Assembly (NCBI RefSeq): GCF_004014775.2
Contig: NZ_CP042808.1
Location: forward strand, 1,302,001 to 1,366,000
Length of the DNA stretch: 64,000 nt
Direction: 5' to 3'
Source of the DNA: Acetobacter oryzoeni
Lineage (GTDB): Bacteria; Pseudomonadota; Alphaproteobacteria; Acetobacterales; Acetobacteraceae
This document shows, in pieces, positions 8,196-16,163 of this stretch; the stretch's first letter is position 1, and every line of letters begins with the position of its first letter. The position numbers were made by a program, and so were the translations under genes. The notes under the pieces are model-generated. The model saw nothing but the letters and a program-made list of their open reading frames with translations, was not told the DNA's origin and made no database searches.

Positions 8196-9503
8196 ATGGC
8201 AAGTGGACATTATTTTCCGCCAACCATGATTATTTCAGCCCGCCCCATCCAGATCGGCATTGATTTCGGTACGACCAATAGCGTCATCGTTATCGCGCGT
8301 CCTGATCGTACCATTCAGACCATTTCTTTCCCTACGCCGGATGGTGGTTCTTCTCAAACCTGCCCCACGCTTCTTGCCTTATGGCAAGAGATGGAAGGCG
8401 GCAGGCGGCTGCTCCAGCGGGCTGTGGGCGCTTACGCTGTTGAGGCGCATCTTGATGATCCGTCCGAAACGCGGCTTATCATGTCCATGAAGTCTTATCT
8501 GGCTCAAGCCAGCTTTCGTGAGACACAGGTTTTTAGCCAGCGCCTTTCGTTGGAAAATCTGATTGCTACGTTCCTGCGGGAATTGATGGCGCTTACAGAT
8601 ATTACTCCGGCAGAATGCCACGTTACGGTTGGGCGGCCGGTGCATTTTGTAGGCGAAAACGCAGATAACGCCTTGGGGGAAGCCCGGCTAAGGGCGGCCT
8701 TTACGCAGGCAGGATTTGCAGATGTGGCCGTTATGATGGAGCCAGAAGCCGCGGGCTGGCGCTTCATGCAGCGGCTGGATCGGCCCGCAACTGTGCTGGT
8801 TGGTGACTTTGGCGGTGGGACGAGTGACTTTTCGATCATGCGTTTTGACCCCGCCAGCAATCAAGGGGCACAGCCGCTTGGCCATACAGGTGTAGGGCTG
8901 GCTGGGGATCAGTTTGATTTCCGTATTATTGATAATGTTGTGGCCCCTTATCTTGGGCGTGATTGCACATTCCGCATTATGGGAGGGGAGCCCCTGCCAG
9001 TACCTATTGAATGGTACCACTCTCTAGCACGCTGGCATCGTCTTTCTTTGATGCGCACTCCGCGTATTCTTAATGAAATTGCAGATGTTGCCCGAACGGC
9101 TTCTGAACCGGAAAAACTGAAAAGCCTGATAGAGCTTATTCGTGAGCAGCATGGGCAAGAACTTTATAATGCGGTTTCTGCCACCAAACGTGCTTTATCC
9201 TCTGCGGAAAGTGCTGAGCTTTCTTACTCTCAACCCGGTCTGGATATTAAAACAACCGTCTCACGCGCAGATTTTGACCGCTGGATTGCCCCTGATATTG
9301 CCAAACTTGGTGAAGGTATTGATCAAGCACTCAGTCAGGCCTCTCTTGCGCCAGAACAGATTGACCGCGTGTTTCTAACTGGGGGCACGTCTTTCGTACC
9401 TGCAGTTAGACAACTTTTTACGTCTCGCTTTGGAGAAGATCGGGTTGAATTGGGTGGGGAGTTTGTTTCTGTTGCCGAAGGGTTGGCGTTGGCCTCTGTG
9501 TAG
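8196..9503 (+). CDS. Hsp70 family protein, YegD-like
   Basis: About 435 residues. The actin-like ATPase domain shows phosphate-1 IGIDFGTTNSVI near the start, phosphate-2 VLVGDFGGGTSDFS in the middle and an adenosine-type motif VFLTGGTSFVPAVRQLF near the C-terminus. The substrate-binding domain of DnaK is missing, as in E. coli YegD, so it is probably a specialised Hsp70 relative and not the housekeeping chaperone. The start is ambiguous: ATG 8196 has GAGG 10 nt upstream; 8187 and 8226 are alternatives. It ends just before a hairpin and the convergent efflux operon. Confidence 0.92.
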   Translation: MASGHYFPPTMIISARPIQIGIDFGTTNSVIVIARPDRTIQTISFPTPDGGSSQTCPTLLALWQEMEGGRRLLQRAVGAYAVEAHLDDPSETRLIMSMKSYLAQASFRETQVFSQRLSLENLIATFLRELMALTDITPAECHVTVGRPVHFVGENADNALGEARLRAAFTQAGFADVAVMMEPEAAGWRFMQRLDRPATVLVGDFGGGTSDFSIMRFDPASNQGAQPLGHTGVGLAGDQFDFRIIDNVVAPYLGRDCTFRIMGGEPLPVPIEWYHSLARWHRLSLMRTPRILNEIADVARTASEPEKLKSLIELIREQHGQELYNAVSATKRALSSAESAELSYSQPGLDIKTTVSRADFDRWIAPDIAKLGEGIDQALSQASLAPEQIDRVFLTGGTSFVPAVRQLFTSRFGEDRVELGGEFVSVAEGLALASV

Positions 9504-9520
9504 GTTTTGGAGGCCTACAC
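9498..9520. terminator. Hairpin between convergent yegD-like gene and efflux operon
   Basis: GTGTAGG at 9498-9504 pairs with CCTACAC at 9514-9520 around a 9-nt loop, overlapping the stop codon of the yegD-like gene and lying next to the stop of the outer membrane factor at 9522. Its place between two converging stop codons suggests a shared terminator. No long T-run follows. Confidence 0.5.
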
Positions 9521-9521
9521 T

Positions 9522-10973
9522 TTACCCGCCTGAAACCACGTAAAGGCGAATGTAGTTCTCCATCAAACGTTGTTGCATGTTTAAAAGCTCAATCTCGGCA
9601 TCTAGATTGGCAAGCTGGCTGACAAGAAATTCTGCTTTAGATTCATCTCCGTGCCGGTAAGAAACCCCTACCCTTTTTGAGCTGATTTTTGCATTTTCAG
9701 CCATTTGCACAGCATTTCCATACTGTTCGCGTGTCATGTTGTAGTTGGCAAGAGCGTCTTCTGTTTCTTTCCAAGCATTTAACACAGTTCGCTTATATTC
9801 CAGCCCAGCGTTTTTGAGTTCGGATTGGCGCAATTCCACTTGTCGCGCAATTTTTCCACCTTCAAAAATAGGTAGTGTGAGCGTTGGGCCAAATTGAGTA
9901 TTTCGTGCGCCCCATCCGAACTCGGTTAAGGTTAACGCATCTATGGAGAGTTCGCCAGAAAACGTAATTCGGGGGTAAAAATCCGCCCTGGCAATACCAA
10001 CCATAGCTGAAGCTGCATGCAATCTTTGTTCAGCCGCACGAATATCTGGCCGACTTTTCACCAATACGGATGGAATTTTTAAAGGTGCTGGTGTGGTCTG
10101 AGTATAATCGATAGGTGAAAAACTATCATTCATTACAGATAAAGCATCTGGGCGGTTATATACTAACATGGAAAGCGCACGCTGCACGGCCAGCTGTGCA
10201 TTATCCAGTTCCTGATACTTCATAAAAACCTTATGAAACTGATTGCTTTGCTCAAGAAGAACTGTTTGTGAAATGAGACCGCGTTGATATGAGGCATTAT
10301 TTATAACTTCTATTTCTTTTAAAATATTGGATGCTTGTTTTTCTATTTCTACCATTTGTGCAAGATTGCGCCAAAGAAAATAGAGACGACAGATTTCTGC
10401 TTCGAATGAAAGAGACACAGCCTCTATATCATCTTGAAAAGCCTGACGGTTAGCATCTGCCACCTTCCGCATTAACTTATAGCGGCCCCATAAATCCAAT
10501 TCCCATGATGCAAACATGCCGGTATTAAAATTACTATAAGAAACCCCTTTAGGTTCTAGGTATGAACCACCTTGATCTAGCCCTAACAGAGGCCGCAATA
10601 CATCACCTATACCTGCTGTAGATGTATAATTTCTACTATACCCTGCTGTGCCGTTAATTTCTGGCATATTGGCGACATAGGCTATTTTTGTTTCAATGCG
10701 AGATGCCTGCAGTTTTTCATAAGCAATATTGATATCAATATTTTCCTGAAGGCCAATATCTATAAGCTTATCCAGCTCTGGTTGATTGAAATTTTGCCAC
10801 CATTTTTTTTGAACCTTCCCATTAAACTGCTGGGCAGGAGTATTCTCCCACATTTGTGGTAAGGCGACTTTGGGGAGTGGTGTTTTAGGCTGCAGGGAGC
10901 ATGCTCCCAACAATATTCCTGATAGTAAGAGTGCAACTGTATTTTTCTGGGATTTGGAAAATATAAAAATCAT
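9522..10973 (-). CDS. Outer membrane efflux factor, TolC/NodT (OprM-like) lipoprotein
   Basis: A 483-residue outer membrane channel subunit for RND efflux. A lipoprotein signal ends in LLLSGILLGACS, with the lipid-anchored Cys at about residue 25. Two outer membrane efflux domains follow: WWQNFNQPELDKLIDIGLQ, then RPDIRAAEQRLHAASAMVGIARADFYP, a stretch typical of the family, and a second coiled-coil repeat near the C-terminus. Its start codon overlaps the stop of the RND pump (ATGA), so translation is coupled. It is last of five genes on this strand. Base composition is AT-rich compared with the genes on either side. Confidence 0.94.
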   Translation of the reverse strand: MIFIFSKSQKNTVALLLSGILLGACSLQPKTPLPKVALPQMWENTPAQQFNGKVQKKWWQNFNQPELDKLIDIGLQENIDINIAYEKLQASRIETKIAYVANMPEINGTAGYSRNYTSTAGIGDVLRPLLGLDQGGSYLEPKGVSYSNFNTGMFASWELDLWGRYKLMRKVADANRQAFQDDIEAVSLSFEAEICRLYFLWRNLAQMVEIEKQASNILKEIEVINNASYQRGLISQTVLLEQSNQFHKVFMKYQELDNAQLAVQRALSMLVYNRPDALSVMNDSFSPIDYTQTTPAPLKIPSVLVKSRPDIRAAEQRLHAASAMVGIARADFYPRITFSGELSIDALTLTEFGWGARNTQFGPTLTLPIFEGGKIARQVELRQSELKNAGLEYKRTVLNAWKETEDALANYNMTREQYGNAVQMAENAKISSKRVGVSYRHGDESKAEFLVSQLANLDAEIELLNMQQRLMENYIRLYVVSGG

Positions 10974-13900
10974 TGGACAGCCTTATCTTTTTGTTTTTCA
11001 CCAAACATCACTAAGTAAAAAGCTGGCAAGGCAAGAAGAGTAAGAAATGTCGCAACACTCAAACCTCCAATCATGACAATGGCCATAGGTCCCCAAAAAA
11101 TATTGAAGGCCAAAGGAATGAAGGCAAAAACTGATGCTAAGGCTGTAAGTATAACTGGCCTTGCGCGTAATAGTGTTGCATCAATAACAGACGCATTTAA
11201 GGATAAGCCATTCCGCTTATTATATTCTATTTGATCAACCAATAAGATGGTATTGCGCATGATCATTCCAGCCAGAGCAATTAAACCTAACAAAGCCACA
11301 AAACCAAAGGGGGCATTAAAAATAAGCAAGCCCAATACAGCGCCTATTACCCCTAAAAAACTGGAGCATAAAACCAGTATAACACGGCTGAACTGTTGTA
11401 ATTGCAGCATCAAAATCAGCAGCATGATGCCTACTGTTGGGGGTAATAAAGCAAATATCGCATCATTTGCTGTTTGAGAAAGCTCGGCATCCCCCCCTAT
11501 TTCCACTCTATAACCATATGGAAGATGCTTTTTTATATTATCTATTTCAGGTTTTATTTGCTCAACAATGTCCAAGGGTTCGGCGCCCGGCAGAACATCA
11601 GATTGAACGGTTATGCACGGCGCCCCATTTCGCCGCCATATAACGGGAAAAACCTGTTTGACTTCCAAGGAGCCCAATTGACCTAAAAACACATTGCCCA
11701 TTGGCGTTTGTATCGGAAGCAGCATCCATAATTGCGGGTCATGACGGTATTTTTCTTCTGCACGAATAACCAGACTACGGTGATTATCTGTGCTGAAAAT
11801 TGTTCCTACCACTTCCCCAGAAAGAAAAGCCTGCAGCTGTTGTGCAACGGCAATGCGATTACTTCCAAAATGAACAACTTTACCTGAATCCAGCTTGAAT
11901 GATTCAGATAAAGTGCGGTTGCCCCAGTCAATTTGTACATCAGATGTGCCAGGTGTTTTTTTAAGAATATCTCTTATTTCATGGGAAATATTTATAATTT
12001 CATCTACATTGGGCCCGATAACCCGATATTGCACTGGAAAATCAGCAGTTGGCCCCAAGGAAAGTCTTTGTACATGAAGGCTTGCCGGGATATCATTAGC
12101 AAATTCTTTGATCTTCCTGAAAATTTCTTCTCGGGCATCCAGATCCTTGGCAACCAGCAAAAGTGTTGCGTGTGAAGCGCTGGGACTGGCAGGAATATAA
12201 GGCATGTAAAATCTGGGAGCACCATCTCCAATATGTGTTTCAATATGATACAGTGAAGGTAAGGATAAAATCCTGCTTTCAATATTACTTACAATTTTAT
12301 TTGTTTTACTCAGCGAGCTGCCGGGGGGTAATGCAACATCAACAATCAGTTCTGGACGGTCCGATAATGGGAAGAACTGCTGATTCACTAAGTTTGTGCC
12401 AAATATTGCAATAACAAGAAGAAAAATGGTTACTGCGCACACAGTTTTTCTTTTAACAATAACCCACTCAAGAATTTTTCTTAAAAGAAGAATGCTTTTG
12501 CTTTCTAACGAAGGTTCATTTTCTAGTGCATTTTTGGGTTGTGGTAAAAACCATACGCCAAGCAATGGTATAAAAACCACAGCTACAACCCAACTGCAAA
12601 GTAATGCCGCTGCACTTACCCAGAAAATTTCACCGGCATACTCACCTGTAGTAGATTTAGCTATTCCGACAGGTAGAAAGCTTATAATTGTGATTAACGT
12701 GCCCGTAAGCATGGGGAACGCAGTGTGCGACCATGCGTAGGATGCAGCATCCTCTCGGCTTGCGCCGTTAGATAACTGCACAATCATGGCCTCAATACTA
12801 ATAATAGCATCATCAACTAACAGACCAAGAGACAGTATTAAAGCACCAAGAGAAATACGCTCTAAGCTAATACCTGATATTTTCATATATAATGCGACAA
12901 AAGATAAGGTAAGCGGCACAGAAAATGCCACAACCATACCGCTTCGAAATCCGAGCGTGCCAAAAGCCACAATCAACACGACCAGGAGTGCAAAAAAGAA
13001 TTTTAAAAGGAATGTATTTACAGCTTCCTTAATAATTTTACTTTGATCTTCAACCTGAACAAACTTTAGCCCTGTAGGAAGGTCCGCATTTATTTTGCCC
13101 AGTTCTGTATTCAGCCTTTTACCTAAGGCCAGACCATCTCCATCTTTTGCCATTGCCACGGCTATAATTAATGCCGGCTGGCCATGATACCGGACAATGC
13201 TGGATGGAGGATCAACATATCCACGGCTAACAGTTGCAATGTCTTTAACATGCAAATTACCAGATTTTGAAGGTAATGTGATCTGCTCTATAGATTCCTG
13301 ATTATCTGCGGCACCAGAAACATCAATAGGTACATCAATGCCAAAGTCCAGCATGCCTCCTGAGGCAATAAGACTGTGCTGCTGTATAGATTCAGAAAAT
13401 TGCTGCAAACCTATACCCGTATTTTTTAGGCGGGTAGGATCTATATCTATATTAAATGTTGCTGGAATTTCTCCAATAACCTGTACTTTTCCAACATCAG
13501 GAATTCTCTGGAAACCTGTTTTGATTTTCTTGGCTATTGGAGAAAGACTGGATATTTCAGGGCCTGTGAGCGCAAAAGTATAACCATACACATCTGCAAA
13601 ATCATCGTTTACAGACAGACTGCTTCCTTCTGGTAAAGAAGGAGAAACATCAGATACTTTATTACGAACTTTTTGCCATATCTGCGGGACCTGCTCTTTT
13701 GGAGCATTATCATTTAATGAAACCTGAGTGACACAGAAAGACGGGTTACAGTAAGTAGAAAGGGAATCTAAAAATTCTATACCACGTAATTCTTGCTCCA
13801 GCGGATCTATAATTTGTGTCTGCAATGCGTCTGGGCTTGCACCAGACCATTGGGCCGAAATAGTCATGCTTTTTAATGTGAAATTAGGATCTTCAGCTCG

Positions 13901-14014
13901 ACCCAAATTTGCAAATTGCCATCCCCCTGCAATAAGAGAGATAATCATCAAAAAGCCAATAAGCTGAGGATGTTCCACACCCCAGCGAGATGGATTGAAC
14001 TTTTGAGACATCAT
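10970..14014 (-). CDS. RND efflux pump, inner membrane subunit (AcrB/MexK/TriC-like)
   Basis: A 1014-residue RND transporter with the usual two-fold layout: TM1 near residues 15-35, a large periplasmic loop, TM2-6, then a second set. The N-terminus has GWQFANLGRAEDPNFTLKSM, a wording seen in the MexK/TriC-like branch and not in AcrB. The TM4 proton-relay pair is present in LSLGLLVDDAIISIEAMIVQ. The C-terminal TM bundle has GLIALAGMIMRNTILLVDQI. It overlaps both neighbours by ATGA. Hand counts on sample lines (12781-12840 and 13021-13080, 21 G+C of 60 each) show strongly AT-rich DNA, which hints at acquisition. Substrates are probably antimicrobials or solvents but are not shown. Confidence 0.95.
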   Translation of the reverse strand: MMSQKFNPSRWGVEHPQLIGFLMIISLIAGGWQFANLGRAEDPNFTLKSMTISAQWSGASPDALQTQIIDPLEQELRGIEFLDSLSTYCNPSFCVTQVSLNDNAPKEQVPQIWQKVRNKVSDVSPSLPEGSSLSVNDDFADVYGYTFALTGPEISSLSPIAKKIKTGFQRIPDVGKVQVIGEIPATFNIDIDPTRLKNTGIGLQQFSESIQQHSLIASGGMLDFGIDVPIDVSGAADNQESIEQITLPSKSGNLHVKDIATVSRGYVDPPSSIVRYHGQPALIIAVAMAKDGDGLALGKRLNTELGKINADLPTGLKFVQVEDQSKIIKEAVNTFLLKFFFALLVVLIVAFGTLGFRSGMVVAFSVPLTLSFVALYMKISGISLERISLGALILSLGLLVDDAIISIEAMIVQLSNGASREDAASYAWSHTAFPMLTGTLITIISFLPVGIAKSTTGEYAGEIFWVSAAALLCSWVVAVVFIPLLGVWFLPQPKNALENEPSLESKSILLLRKILEWVIVKRKTVCAVTIFLLVIAIFGTNLVNQQFFPLSDRPELIVDVALPPGSSLSKTNKIVSNIESRILSLPSLYHIETHIGDGAPRFYMPYIPASPSASHATLLLVAKDLDAREEIFRKIKEFANDIPASLHVQRLSLGPTADFPVQYRVIGPNVDEIINISHEIRDILKKTPGTSDVQIDWGNRTLSESFKLDSGKVVHFGSNRIAVAQQLQAFLSGEVVGTIFSTDNHRSLVIRAEEKYRHDPQLWMLLPIQTPMGNVFLGQLGSLEVKQVFPVIWRRNGAPCITVQSDVLPGAEPLDIVEQIKPEIDNIKKHLPYGYRVEIGGDAELSQTANDAIFALLPPTVGIMLLILMLQLQQFSRVILVLCSSFLGVIGAVLGLLIFNAPFGFVALLGLIALAGMIMRNTILLVDQIEYNKRNGLSLNASVIDATLLRARPVILTALASVFAFIPLAFNIFWGPMAIVMIGGLSVATFLTLLALPAFYLVMFGEKQKDKAVQ

Positions 14015-15108
14015 GAATGATCATCCATTTGAACAATTTTCACGATATCTTCGTGGCGAAGAAGATCCGGGCCATTTGAAACAACAAGTTGCTGAGGCAA
14101 AAGCCCCGTTACAACGGCATCTTGCCCGCTCAAGCTTATAATCGTGATACGCTGTTCAGAAATATGTTGTTGGTCTTCACTCACTTTCCAAACATAAGGG
14201 AGCCCCTGTTTATAAAAAAGCGCTGTAAGAGGCACACGAACACGATTTTTTACTTGTTCTGGAATAAAGTTGACCAGAACTGAATCATTAAATGGTATTG
14301 GCAAGGGTGTTTTTAATAACACCCTTGCATGCCTTATTTTTGTTTCATCATCAAAGTATGGGCTGATACGTACCACCTCTCCTTGTGTAATAATAGATTG
14401 GGAGGTGCCTGTTGTAATCTTAATTTCGGCTTTCTCGCCAATATTTACACAATTTGAATCATATAATTCGACATCAATTTCGGGTTTTCCTGCAGCCAGC
14501 ACAGCAACCTCATTTCCTGCCCCGGTTAATGCACCGGGCTGCGTAGAAATTTTTATGAGAGTTCCATCCTCTGGGGCGCGTATCATGCTTTGCTGTTCAT
14601 GACTTTCAGCCAGTTTTACAGATTCTTTTGCGGCTTTTTCTTTTGCGCGCGCCATGGCGAGAGCTGATTGTCTATCTTTTATTGCGCTTGTAGATAAAGC
14701 ACCTATCGCATCCAAACCATTACTGCGCTTTACGAGATCAGAAAGTTGAAGTGTATTGGCATGTGCTTCTTCAAACTCATTCTGAGCTTGCGCCAGAAGA
14801 AGTTTTGAATCTGTATTGTGCATAACAACCAAAACATCGTCTTTATGTATGATTTCGCCTTCATGTACAGGAATATTTTTGATTTTTCCTTCCCTTACTG
14901 AAGAAACAGATATGATATGCTCGGTTGTGTAGAAACCTACATAGTTTGATGAGTTATGATTAGCTGGTACAACCTGAACTGCTTCAACAGGCTTTTGTTG
15001 TGGAGCTACAGTTTCAGGACGTTTTTCCTTGCAACCACTTGCAGATATAAAAGCTGCAATCAAAACAGCCTTATAAAAAAAATTTGTTTTTTTTCTGTTA
15101 TGATACAT
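14011..15108 (-). CDS. RND efflux membrane fusion protein (HlyD/AcrA family)
   Basis: A 365-residue periplasmic adaptor. The N-terminus has a hydrophobic signal ending SASGCKEKRPE, which could be a lipoprotein site (Cys about residue 26). The lipoyl-like halves are split by an alpha hairpin: SVREGKIKNIPVHEGEIIHK, then NEFEEAHANTLQLSDLVKRS, then IRAPEDGTLIKISTQPGALT. A beta-barrel and membrane-proximal domain follow. It ends in an ATGA overlap with the RND pump. The gap to the SMR gene upstream is 39 nt with no evident terminator, so I place it in the same operon. Confidence 0.94.
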   Translation of the reverse strand: MYHNRKKTNFFYKAVLIAAFISASGCKEKRPETVAPQQKPVEAVQVVPANHNSSNYVGFYTTEHIISVSSVREGKIKNIPVHEGEIIHKDDVLVVMHNTDSKLLLAQAQNEFEEAHANTLQLSDLVKRSNGLDAIGALSTSAIKDRQSALAMARAKEKAAKESVKLAESHEQQSMIRAPEDGTLIKISTQPGALTGAGNEVAVLAAGKPEIDVELYDSNCVNIGEKAEIKITTGTSQSIITQGEVVRISPYFDDETKIRHARVLLKTPLPIPFNDSVLVNFIPEQVKNRVRVPLTALFYKQGLPYVWKVSEDQQHISEQRITIISLSGQDAVVTGLLPQQLVVSNGPDLLRHEDIVKIVQMDDHS

Positions 15109-15147
15109 AATACTTACAACTATGCATTGGATCTATTGTGCGGGGTT

Positions 15148-15477
15148 CTACGTGTTGTGAATATTACTGCCATTAGACAGCAAAACACCAAAAAATATAA
15201 GAACAATACCTAATATTTGAGAGTAATCTAAGCTTTGATTAAAATAAAATCTGCTAATAAGGCATGAAAAAACAATACCTAGCCCAGAAGACACACTATA
15301 AACTACACTCATAGGTGTAATTTTTAAGGCAAGGGACAGAAAAAGGAATGATAACACATACCCAATACTCATAACGAAAATTGGGAGAGGTTTTGTGAAA
15401 TTTTGTGTTTCTTTAAGTGCTGCCGTGCCCACCACTTCAGCAACCACTGTAAAGAATATATATAAAAATCCTTTCAT
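15148..15477 (-). CDS. SMR family transporter with Trp63 replaced
   Basis: 109 residues and four membrane helices; it aligns to E. coli EmrE without gaps through residue 70. The essential proton/substrate Glu is conserved as Glu14 (VVAEVVGTAALK), and Tyr40 and Tyr60 are also kept. Trp63 of EmrE, in the substrate site, is Ser here (VVYSVSSGLGIV). That predicts altered specificity compared with classic quaternary-ammonium exporters. The gene overlaps the TetR regulator by ATGA, so it is the first structural gene under that regulator, ahead of a tripartite RND system. An SMR gene inside an RND operon is uncommon. Confidence 0.92.
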   Translation of the reverse strand: MKGFLYIFFTVVAEVVGTAALKETQNFTKPLPIFVMSIGYVLSFLFLSLALKITPMSVVYSVSSGLGIVFSCLISRFYFNQSLDYSQILGIVLIFFGVLLSNGSNIHNT

Positions 15478-16055
15478 TGTTCAATCTTTTTGGAATGTGT
15501 GATGTGTTCAATAATGTTCTGAATTTCTTCGTATTGAATACCATTCAGTTTTTCCGCGCCTAATATTTCCCACAGCGACAATCCATCTGCTGCTAGGCAG
15601 CATAGAATCATCAACGGTGAGCTTTCTTCAAAAAGACCAGTAGATTTTATTGTTTGCCAATAAATGCGCGTCCATTCCTGAGACAGTTTGCTGTCTGAAA
15701 GCATGACAGACAAAAGCTGGCGCAGAATAATATAGCTTTTATCCTGTGGGTTAGAGGCGTTTCCCAAGCCGATATAGGCACGTGCCGCTCGCCCAGTTTT
15801 CACTGGGTCTTTTTCCATGGTGGCCAGTATCTCATCTCTAAAGAGATTGAGTTCACGATGGAACAATCCGTCAAGAAGCTTCTCTTTGGAGGGAAAATGA
15901 TGCAGCAAGCCACCTTTGCTTACGCCTGCTTTTTGCGCAACCAGATTCAATGTCAGTTTTTGTGCACTTTCATGAATCAGTATTTCAGCCGCAGCATCTA
16001 AAAGATTGCTTTTTACGGATTCTGGATTGTTCGTACGTGTCTTATGGTTTGCCAT
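15474..16055 (-). CDS. TetR/AcrR family transcriptional regulator of the efflux operon
   Basis: 193 residues from ATG 16055. The N-terminal DNA-binding domain has LLDAAAEILIHESAQKLTL and the helix-turn-helix VAQKAGVSKGGLLHHFPSKE. The C-terminal ligand domain contains a run of Cys (LMILCCLAADGLS). A further in-frame ATG at 16112 would give 19 extra residues of non-family sequence and would run back through the putative promoter, so I reject it. No ribosome site precedes 16055, and the predicted transcript start is near the ATG, so the mRNA may be almost leaderless. The ATGA overlap with the SMR gene ties it to the operon; autorepression is likely (see the palindrome upstream). Confidence 0.93.
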   Translation of the reverse strand: MANHKTRTNNPESVKSNLLDAAAEILIHESAQKLTLNLVAQKAGVSKGGLLHHFPSKEKLLDGLFHRELNLFRDEILATMEKDPVKTGRAARAYIGLGNASNPQDKSYIILRQLLSVMLSDSKLSQEWTRIYWQTIKSTGLFEESSPLMILCCLAADGLSLWEILGAEKLNGIQYEEIQNIIEHITHSKKIEQ

Positions 16056-16061
16056 AGACAA

Positions 16062-16091
16062 AACATACCGGCTGGACGGTTTTTTGTAAAG
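16062..16091 (-). promoter_or_regulatory. Promoter with palindromic operator for the TetR efflux operon
   Basis: On the minus strand, TTTACA (complement of 16086-16091) and TATGTT (16062-16067) form a -35/-10 pair with an 18-nt spacer. Within the spacer lies ACCG-tccagc-CGGT (16067-16080), the arm wording common in TetR-family operators. The transcript would start within a few bases of the ATG at 16055. A repressor bound here would block RNA polymerase directly. The operator match is by eye only. Confidence 0.5.
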
Positions 16092-16103
16092 CCAAGATTC
16101 ACA

Positions 16104-16143
16104 GCACCCCAAAAATCAGATTTTAATGGTGTTTGGGGTGCTG
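16104..16143. terminator. Hairpin after the DUF2252 gene
   Basis: AGCACCCCAAA (16104-16114) pairs perfectly with TTTGGGGTGCT (16133-16143) around an 18-nt loop. It separates the end of the DUF2252 gene (16164) from the promoter of the TetR operon on the same strand. There is no T-run after the stem on the minus strand. Confidence 0.5.
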
Positions 16144-16163
16144 AAGGCTTTGTAATATGCTGT

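Noticed and set aside
15474-16112. Longer start for the TetR regulator at 16112
   Set aside because: The extra 19 residues are not TetR-like and would place the coding region over the promoter and operator.
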